From the NCBI GenBank assembly GCA_963555705.1, contig OY743174.1:25609608-25673607 (forward strand): a stretch of 64,000 nt of DNA, in the 5' to 3' direction. This document shows positions 56,601 through 64,000 of the stretch, piece after piece (the first letter of the stretch is position 1; the number at the start of each line of letters is the position of its first letter). Under the pieces are notes generated by a model that saw nothing but the letters and a program-made list of their open reading frames with translations, was not told where the DNA came from and did not search any database. This stretch comes from Ligustrum vulgare (taxonomy: Eukaryota > Streptophyta > Magnoliopsida > Lamiales > Oleaceae). Both the position numbers and the translations under genes were made by a program.

Positions 56601-59306
56601 TATCCGGATTGTTGATGAGCGATCACTCACTATCTAACAAGAAACACAATTGCTTCTTCCTTAATTGGAACTGCCATCTTTGTGTTGGCACCAAATTTGT
56701 TCGCACTCGTTTTGGAAAATCTCATCATTCATAGTTGGCTCCTATTTTAATATGAACCCTACCATTATTAAGCAATGAAACTTGTAATGCAACAAAGATA
56801 GGTGGCGGAGGTAAGAGAAAAAATAATAATAATAAAAATAAATAAAAATTTATTAGAGAATTGGGCTCTCCTCTATTAGTAGGCAAGTTTTTTTCTTGAA
56901 TTTACTATCTACAACTTTTTTTAAGCTACTTGAAAGTCTTTCTACTTGGGTCATAACTTATCTTACTCTTTTGGCCCTTTAAATTAAGTTCGGGAATCAT
57001 GACTCTTCGATTAGATTATTCCATATCTCAAATGGAATGGAAGACTCATTGCAAATTATCTAGCCCTCTATTCTAACTATCCATTTGCTTGAGTGACTTC
57101 GGTATCCCATTCCTTGTTGATAGTGCAACTTCGAGTACTTTCAAAACTCTATCCAGCTTATATAGAAAAATAATTAAATGAAATGGGAGTTGTAAAATCC
57201 AACATTGGAATTCCTATTCATTGATGAGCGATCACACTCTGGCTAACCCGAAACTCGATCACTTCTTCCTTAATCATTGTGTAGGAATCAAGTTTGTCAG
57301 CGCTCTTTTTAGGACATAAAGATATAGTTATGGGAGTTATTCAACAATAACATTTTTGGGTTTTTTTTTCTTTTCCATGTTTTTACCCATTTTTGGGCAA
57401 TTAAAAGCAACTATATGTTATCTTAACAATGTGCCATTGGACCCCGTGGTGTTCTACCAGTGGGTATGCACTCAAAGCACATTATAACGTAGAAGCACCC
57501 ATGGTGGTTCTACTTGGGAGAACATAAAGCACATTATACCATAGAATGTTCATATGACATTCAGGACCAATCAAGTCACACTTGGTCATGGAAATGCTTA
57601 CATAAAAGTCATGACTACATGATTTCTAAATAGTATTCACATTCCTCCATGTCCAACACCATAAAAAGGAATATAAGGTGCCTCTAACAGCATATAAAGA
57701 GCACATACAGGCTAACATATATTTGCTTTGCCTTTCTTCATTTCAATTCAACAAATTTAGCAAAAAACATTAACCTTTGTTCGGCCCCCTTTAAATTTTT
57801 AACACATTTTTCTTTCTCTTTTTTTCAACCACACGTATCAATAAAATAATATTACACAAACCCATAAAAGATTCCTTATTTTTTAACTACACATTCTTTT
57901 GAAAATCACTATTCATTTCAAATAAACTCTTTTAAAACAAAACATCAAATGGGGGCAACTTTTGTCCAACGAACATGACTTTTCAAGTTAAGTAATGTGG
58001 GGGGAAAAATCACGATAAGCAATATCCAAATATCCTATTTTTACTATCATACGGTCTAATTTTACTTTCCATAAGAATATATCAAATATTAAAGTACTTC
58101 TATAAATGAAAGCCCATAACCAGCAATCAAACCAGTAGTTTCTGATTATGAACACGCTAACATCTGCATGCTCAAATGCAATTTCAAACATAATTTTTTT
58201 TTTTTGGGGGGTGGGGATCTCCTCATAGTAAATCAAAATATATTCATGATTTCACAGTAATAAAACAAATTTTCCGTATTCATAATAAAATAAAATAAAA
58301 AATTACATCAAAACTTTCTCATTTGCATTTATATAAACTCCAAAGATCCCAGAAACTAATTAATGAAGTAGAAAAATAAATGTGAAATAGTATAACGTCC
58401 CCAAAAAACTGTAGAAAAGAAAGAATTGCACATACACAGTTAATGCCGCATATTTCAAAAGCCAAACAAATAGAAACAACTAATAAATAAATTGCTCAAC
58501 TCAAGGTGCAAATGTAACCGAAAAAAAAAGGACAATTTAGAAAGTTTCAATTTTCAAAGACTTAAGAATTCGCATGTGAAGACCAAATGAAAAAAAAAAA
58601 ATGCAAAATTATTAACTCAGTCTTGCATGTTTATGAACTCTCACCGACAAATCACCAGATTCAAACTTCCTTGCATAATCCTCTGCCGCTATTGACGTAG
58701 CTGCAGCCCTTTTCTGCAATGACACCCTCTTCACCTGGGCCGATGCAGCAGCCAGTGCCGCCTCGTCCTCTCCTTTATCATTTCCGTCCGCCGCCGAGGC
58801 TGCTGGATCTTGCGGCGGAGCCGGAGCTGAAGTCGAAACTAAAGGCGGGGTGCGGAAAACTTTAGGGACCATAACCTCAACCGTAGCATTCCTAATCAAC
58901 CATGGGTCCTTCGCGAATTGTTTAAGCATAGCCGCTTGCTGCTCAAACTCATGCCTGGCCTCCTTGCTCCGCATATGCGGAGGAAATCCCTCGTTACAAA
59001 AACATATCTTCCGACTGCAAAACAATAGAGAATGCAAGAAAAAACGAGAATCCAAATGTAAAACCAAAAACCCAAAAACAGAAACACACTCTAGTACGCG
59101 AAAAACTGATACGAACGTCTGTATCCATAACCAAATAAATTAATGGAAAGAGAACTGAATGTAAAACGAAAAACCCAGGAACAGAACACAGCGTGAAGAG
59201 ACTTGTAAGAAAAGTTATAGGCCTCTGTATATAACTATATAAACCATTGGGCCAAAGAACCGTACCAGGTAATTGGACAAGAAACATGAAATGCCGGACC
59301 ATACAT
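47665..59306 (-). CDS. multi-PHD-finger nuclear protein, 793 aa
   Basis: Thirteen exons read on the minus strand: 59306-59266, 59014-58645, 54007-53830, 53759-53710, 53229-53137, 53056-52968, 52338-52260, 51955-51873, 50918-50840, 50756-50099, 48974-48891, 48615-48165, 47791-47665. All use GT-AG borders and keep frame (2,382 bases). The N-terminus (MYGPAFHVSCPITCRKICFC) and residues to 137 match a conserved plant PHD family. Residues ~155-354 hold clustered Cys/His fingers: CRLC…CNNC…YH, CRICEVC…FCKRCDGAYHCYC, and CDICQRWVHCPCD…CPTC. Then come basic, Ser-rich regions with KKYGKKKS-type signals and a conserved C-terminus (W-GTVIEVLEGTSIVSIALDD … GKQGIRFV). PHD fingers read histone H3 tails, so a chromatin role is likely. 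It resembles the family of Arabidopsis At3g08020, recalled from memory. Intron 2 is 4.6 kb. Confidence 0.9.
49311..49480. repeat. ~86-bp tandem duplication in intron 10
   Basis: CCTTTTAAAGAAAAGT-ACATAAAT and CCAATTCATA…CTCCAATGTT occur twice in order (about 49311 and 49397) with small differences. The surrounding 1.1-kb intron has no other supported feature. Confidence 0.7.
54361..54527. mobile_element. Tourist-like MITE in intron 2 of the PHD gene
   Basis: The 167-bp element has inverted ends (GCCTTCATTCGGCGGCTC against the complement GCCTTAGTTCGGTGGCTC) and TTA directly repeated at both sides (54358-54360, 54528-54530). The interior includes GGTTAAAAAGTGGTT and AATTGTGTAAATT, shared with the hairpin at 10740-10990. 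A related, less clear copy follows at about 54593-54766 with a CGCCGAACGGACCCC end. Confidence 0.75.
55547..57300. repeat. three diverged ~610-bp tandem units in intron 2
   Basis: Units starting near 55547, 56161 and 56770 share ordered phrases: GATTATTA…TGAAA-TTGTAAT, ACAAAGATAG or similar, CTACTTGAA-GTCTTT, AAGTTCGAGAAT-AT, TTGAATGAAAC and AGTGACTTCGATA-CCATTC followed by AGTGCAACTTCGAGTACTTTC. Divergence is high, and no coding frame persists across units. The origin is unknown. Confidence 0.7.
57301..58644. other. rest of intron 2, MITE remnants
   Basis: 57776-57975 has a TTTGTTCGGCCCCC start and a GGGGGCAA…GAACAT end with TTTTTAACTACACATTC inside, so probably another degenerate MITE of the same family. 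A T-then-G homopolymer lies at 58193-58216. Nothing else was recognised. Confidence 0.45.
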
Positions 59307-59771
59307 GACTATAAACTATAAAGGGGTGATTTTGAGTGTTTTAGCCAGTGATGTTTTATGGGTTGGAAAATAAATATTTTTGTTTATTTGAAGTAAAACG
59401 GCAAAAATAATTGGAAATTGGAAAAGTGTTTCGAGGGATGAGAGAGAAGGAGAAAGGGGGTGTTTTCAGAATGGGATTTCGAGTCTCGACTGTACTAATT
59501 GTAGGTTAATAGAAGGGAGGAATTTGGAATTTGATCCCTTATGTTTTGGGAAATTGGAGATTAAGCCTATTATGTTTAAAATTATGAGATTACACCCTTT
59601 AAAGTTCATTTTTTAAGTTTTTTTTGTTAATCCGAATTTTCTAAACTAAATTTCTCGCAAACTTGATCCAATCTTTCTACTTAATTTTATGTTTAGTAAC
59701 TTTTAAACATCTTTAATAATTTGTTTACGTAGTTAACGACTACAGACAAGTTGTATTGTACGAGATAATTA
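59307..59771. promoter_or_regulatory. putative 5' region of the PHD gene
   Basis: Upstream of the ATG on the minus strand. It contains a GA/CT-rich stretch (about 59440-59460), typical of plant 5' leaders. No clear TATA box is visible, which is common for housekeeping chromatin genes. Low support. Confidence 0.35.
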
Positions 59772-62430
59772 TTCAGGCTACTTTAAAATGGTTAAATTTT
59801 AATAACAAATCAACCAAATTTTCCAATTACAAAATTAGTAATTGCAAGTAAGGCTCTCATTTATATTTAATTTTACAGGTAGGAATTGTTTCATATTCAT
59901 GAAATGTGACAGTAATGGCGATGTGAAATCAAGATTACAGAAATTCATAGTTGGATTTTTTTTCCCTTTATTTCCTAGAAATCAATAGTCAATATCGAAG
60001 AAATCTACTGATAGATTATGTCATGGTTGTTGAAATCCAACAAACGATTGAGTAAATATAATTTGGATGGTTTCTACTTATTTTCGACATCTGTACTTAT
60101 TTTATGTCAGTATTTTGGGTGTATTTCTTAAATGCAAGAAGAAGGGGAGTAAATTGTGGTTATGGATTAGAATGAGATAAATGTTGAGATGACCAGGCTA
60201 CTTTAAAATGGTTAAATTTTAATAACAAAATCAACTAAATGTTCCAACTACAAAATTAGTAATTGCAAGTAAGGGTCTCATTTATATTTAATTTTACAAG
60301 TAGGAATTATTTCATATTCATGAAATGTAACAGTAATGGCAATGTGAAATCAAGATTACAGAAATTCATAGTTGGATTTTTTTTTCCTTTATTTCCTAGA
60401 AATTAATAGTCAATATCGACGAAATCTACTGACAGATTATGTCATGGTTGTTGAAATCCAACAAACGATTGAGTAAATATAATTTGGATGGTTTCTACTT
60501 ATTTTTGACATCTGTACTTATTTTATGTCAGTAATTTGGGTGTATTTCTTAAATACAAGAAGAAGGGGAGTAAATTGTGGTTATGGATTAGAATGAGATA
60601 AATGTTGAGATGACCTATTCGGTGGCTTTTCCTGGGAAGAAATTTACCATGCCATGTTTAAGAATAAATAATAAATAAAATAGAGGCGAACGACGGAACG
60701 AAGTATTGGGTTATTGGGTTAATAGTTGAACCGATAGTTCATTGACAAAGCTGGTGAATCATTATTTAAACAATCGCACTTCTTGTTCAGTTGAGGTTAC
60801 TCGCTACTGTAACGCCCCCTCACGAGGGGGTGGCCACCCCTACAAGTAGAAAAAATCTTGTTTAAAACGTATTTAATTTGTTTAAGGTATAATTTTACTT
60901 TTTAATTAAGACAAAGTTAAAGCTTTTAAGTAATTTGTAACTAATAATGTTTAATATTTTTAAATTATTGATTCCTATAAACTCGTTTATACATATATAA
61001 AAATAAAGTCCATAGGAATTGTTTCATATTCATGAAATGTAAAAGTAATGGCGATGTGAAATCAAGATTACAGAAATTCATAGTTGGATTTTTTTTCCCT
61101 TTATTTCCTAGAAATTAATAATCAATATCGACGAAATCTACTGACAGATTATGTCATGGTTGTTGAAATCCAACAAACGATTGAGTAAATATAATTTGGA
61201 TGGTTTCTACTTATTTTTGACATCTGTACTTATTTTATGTCAGTAATTTGGGTGTATTTCTTAAATACAAGAAGAAGGGGAGTAAATTGTGGTTATGGAT
61301 TAGAATGAGATAAATGTTGAGATGACCTATTCGGTGGCTTTTCCTGGGAAGAAATCTACCATGCCATGTTTAAGAATAAATAATAAATAAAATAGAGGCG
61401 AACGACGGAACGAAGTATTGGGTTATTGGGTTAATAGTTGAACCGATAGTTCATTGACAAAGCTGGTGAATCATTATTTAAACAATCGCACTTCTTGTTC
61501 AGTTGAGGTTACTCGCTACTGTAACGCCCCCTCACGAGGGGGTGGCCACCCCTACAAGTAGAAAAAATCTTGTTTAAAACGTATTTAATTTGTTTAAGGT
61601 ATAATTTTACTTTTTAATTAAGACAAAGTTAAAGCTTTTAAGTAATTTATACCTAATAATGTTTAATATTTTTAAATTATTGATTCCAATAAACTCGTCT
61701 ATACATATATAAAAATAAATTCCATACGAATTGTTTCATATTCATGAAATGTAACAGGAATGGCGATGTGAAATCAAGATTACAGAAATTCATAGTTGGA
61801 TTTTTTTTTCCCTTTATTTCCTAGAAATTAATAGTCAATGTCGACGAAATCTACTGACAGATTATGTCATAGATGTTGAAATCCAACAGACGATTGAGTA
61901 AATATAATTTGGATGGTTTCTACTTATTTTTGACATCTGTACTTATTTTATGTCAGTATTTTGGGTGTATTTCTTAAATGCAAGAAGAAGGGGAGTAAAT
62001 TGTGGTTATGGATTAGAATGAGATAAATGTTGAGATGACCTATTCGGTGGATTTTCCTGGGAAGAAATCTACCATGTCATGTTTAAGAATAAATAATAAA
62101 TAAAATAGAGGCGAACGACGGAACGAAGTATTGGGTTAATAGTTGAACCGATAGTTCATTGACAAAGCTGGTGAATCATTGTTTAAACAATCGCACTTCT
62201 TGTTCAATTGAGGTTACTCGCTGCTGTAACGCCCCCTCACGAGGGGGTGGCCACCCCTACAAGTAGAAAAAATCTTGTTTAAAACATATTTAATTTGTTT
62301 AAGGTATAATTTTACTTTTTTATTAAGACAAAGTTAAAGCTTTTAAGTAATTTGTAACTAATAATGTTTAATATTTTTAAATTATTGATTCCTATAAACT
62401 CGTCTATACATATATAAAAATAAAGTCCAT
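59772..62430. repeat. tandem array of ~712-bp units
   Basis: Full units run 60301-61012, 61013-61724 and 61725-62429 (712, 712 and 705 bp), ~95-98% identical. A shorter unit of ~421 bp precedes them (59772-60192 and 60193-60613 share start and body). Each full unit carries a GC-rich palindromic stretch with CCCCCTCACGAGGGGG and GGTGGCCACCCC (60814-60840, 61526-61552, 62231-62257), in otherwise AT-rich DNA. No long ORF. I do not recognise the family. Confidence 0.85.
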
Positions 62431-62508
62431 ACCAAAAATAATATGTATGTAATTTTTCAGTCAAAAATGACTTTCTAAATTTGAAAATCTGTACAAAAAA
62501 ATAATGTA

Positions 62509-62682
62509 TGTTATAAATTAAAGAGAAAAGAGAGAAGAAATAAAGAGTCCATTAAACTTTTGTATTTTATTATGTACCAGAGCCTCATATATAGGGGAGA
62601 ATATGGATATATACAAAGTAATAATGTCTAGGGTTATAGAGGTACAATTGTCATTCACTAATATAAGATAATATTTACAACA
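62509..62682 (-). repeat. 3' LTR of a Copia element (174 bp)
   Basis: On the minus strand it starts TGTTGTAAATATTAT and ends AATTTATAACA, with imperfect inverted tips. CCTATATATGAGG (about 62586-62598) is a good TATA region. It directly follows a polypurine tract. The companion 5' LTR would lie right of the window. Confidence 0.65.
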
Positions 62683-62694
62683 CTCCCCCCTTGA
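62683..62694 (-). other. polypurine tract of the Copia element
   Basis: The minus strand reads CAAGGGGGGGAG immediately before the LTR start, the form typical of Copia 3' ends. Confidence 0.7.
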
Positions 62695-63918
62695 ATAACA
62701 TATTACAAAATATATGTCTCGTTAAAATCTCGTTTGATAAAAATCCGATAGGACAAAATATCAAACGAAGGAAAAATAGTACAGTTATTCTTGGAGTATT
62801 AAGATGAATGTTGCCTCGTTAAAACCTCGTCAGGAAAACCCAATGGAACAAAACATTGGCTAAGGAAAAAGAGTACAGCTACTCTCCCTAATGTTGGTCG
62901 CTGTAAATCATTGAGTCGATACATCCCAGTCTTGTGAACTGATTTCTTGAATGTAGATGTTGACACTTGACAGTGCTTTGGTAGATAAATTGGCTACATT
63001 GTCACTTAAGTAAATTTGTTGAAAATTTTGGACTTTGATACTGCCTCGTTAAAACCTTATCAGAAAAAATCTCAACAACAAAAAGAGTGCACCTACTCCC
63101 CCTGATTCAATCTTTATTGAATCATCCATATAGTTACTCCCCCTGATTCAATCTCTATTGAATCATCAATATCTTGATCTCTTCAGGAGTCTCATATATG
63201 ATAGTATATCAATAGATATTGATGAAAGCTACCTCATTAAAATCATTACCAGGAAAATCTCGTGGGACAAAACCTCGGCTAAGGAAAAAAGAATGTAGCT
63301 TATATTAGCTCCCCCTCATGAGAATATTACAATTATTTGGATATTGCATAAAATTATTTCAAGTGCTTATTGGTAGAATATCAAATATGTTCACCAAGTA
63401 TATATAAATGACACATATCTCAAATTATTTGTTCTTCGAATATAAATTCAATTATTTCTTTGAACTTGAAGAACTATAAAATATTTTCAATCATTTGAAC
63501 TTGCTGCATCGAGCTATGTTCTATAATCAATATTTATCAATATTTTTAATACAGTTCTCAAATCTGGAAGTGACTTATTCAATAATTAACTTATTCATTT
63601 CAGGTGAATAATTAACCATGAATTTGAATTTTGAAACTCAATTGCAACAATTTTCAAATATTATTCACATTCTATTATAAATTGAGTCTTTTCGAGGCAT
63701 ATTAAAAATTTAAATCGCAAAGTATATGTATACTTTGATCAAACAAATTTCTTAAAAACTTGAACTATATATTTTAAATATATTTAATCCTTCAAGGATT
63801 ATAATGAATGCTTCGGGCATTGCATATGTTTCACGTTGCAATTGTCAAATGACTACCACCAAATTTAAGTTGTGAAACTTTAAATAGGTAATAATTCATA
63901 TATTTCAAATAGATCTTC
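62695..63918 (-). mobile_element. 3' non-coding region of the Copia element with repeated motif
   Basis: A ~65-bp phrase recurs four times (about 62716, 62814, 63041 and 63228). It reads CTCGTTAAAA-CTCGT, then -AGGAAAA-CC-A-GG-ACAAAA, then GGCTAAGGAAAAA-AGTACAG in plus orientation, often followed by a CTCCCCCT block (63095-63104, 63135-63144, 63311-63319). Such stretches follow pol in some plant Copia elements. No intact pol frame was identified. The region is cut at 63919 by another LTR element. Confidence 0.55.
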
Positions 63919-64000
63919 TGATGAGATCCCAATCGGGGAATCTCGTCGAACAACGCGGAAATAACGAAATTAAAATCTAGGCAAGATCTAGATCAGATTT
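63919..64000 (-). repeat. end of another Gypsy LTR, truncated by window edge
   Basis: The minus strand reads AGATCTTGCCTAGA … TTATTTCCGCGTTGTTCGAC, then GAGATTCCCCGATTGGGATC and TCATCA. This parallels the end of the nested element's LTR (36270-36351), about 80% alike. No primer site follows, so 63919 is probably the outer boundary of a 3' LTR whose element extends to the right, or a solo LTR. Confidence 0.65.

Noticed and set aside
58612..58644. Reading through the end of PHD exon 2 as a complete 138-codon gene
   Set aside because: A GT donor at 58644-58643 keeps frame with the next exon at 54007, and the joined protein matches the known plant family layout. The readthrough adds only a short tail.

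Overview
The window is nuclear DNA from a flowering plant, almost certainly a eudicot with a repeat-rich genome. It is AT-rich, its two host genes are split by short GT-AG introns, and most of the rest is transposon-derived: Ty1/Copia and Ty3/Gypsy LTR elements, PIF/Harbinger and Mutator-like DNA transposons, and MITEs. There are no bacterial-style operons and I found no convincing tRNA or rRNA gene.

Two host genes can be reconstructed exon by exon. (1) A plus-strand polygalacturonase (GH28) at 43207-45929 has nine exons and 447 codons, a signal peptide and all four family motifs. (2) A minus-strand multi-PHD-finger nuclear protein at 47665-59306 has 13 exons and 793 codons. Its 4.6-kb second intron is filled with a MITE and diverged tandem repeats. 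The two genes are convergent, about 1.7 kb apart.

Layout: 1-1953 is the 5' end of a minus-strand Copia element (gag remnant, primer-binding site, LTR). 2500-4330 is a probable LTR-like repeat with a TATA box. 5975-7990 is a decayed PIF/Harbinger pair (transposase plus Myb/SANT-like ORF), near Tourist-like MITEs with TTA target duplications (3154-3318, 5115-5334 and, far away, 54361-54527). 10341-11724 is a foldback element with terminal hairpins that encloses a ~250-bp near-perfect hairpin. 12560-14411 holds a (TA)n tract and two duplications. 14538-18067 is a 3.5-kb non-autonomous Mutator-like element with a perfect 9-bp target duplication; it carries a pyrimidine-rich minisatellite, a GTCAC minisatellite and a GC-rich segment. 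18077-20574 is a second Copia 5' end. 21966-24110 is a broken MuDR-type transposase N-terminus split by an LTR-like insertion.

24371-40792 is a complete minus-strand Ty3/Gypsy element of the Tat type, with two 671-bp LTRs, a decayed gag-pol with a second (aRNH-type) RNase H, and a long antisense gene (25549-28584, plus strand) with its own TATA box and introns. A second, younger Gypsy element (35474-39694, plus strand) sits inside its leader. That element has 878/877-bp LTRs, a CTTAT target duplication and one intact 813-codon gag-protease ORF, but no reverse transcriptase or integrase.

Downstream of the PHD gene's 5' end, 59772-62430 is a tandem array of ~712-bp units with a conserved GC-rich palindrome. 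62509-63918 is the 3' end of a Copia element (174-bp LTR, polypurine tract, repeated 3' region). 63919-64000 is the end of another LTR related to that of the nested Gypsy element.

The unusual material is the antisense gene of the Tat element, the coding-competent gag-only nested element with eight ACGGCCGT palindromes in its LTR, the satellite-carrying MULE, and the foldback element. All coordinates and splice sites were read by eye. Family names rest on remembered motif patterns, not on searches.
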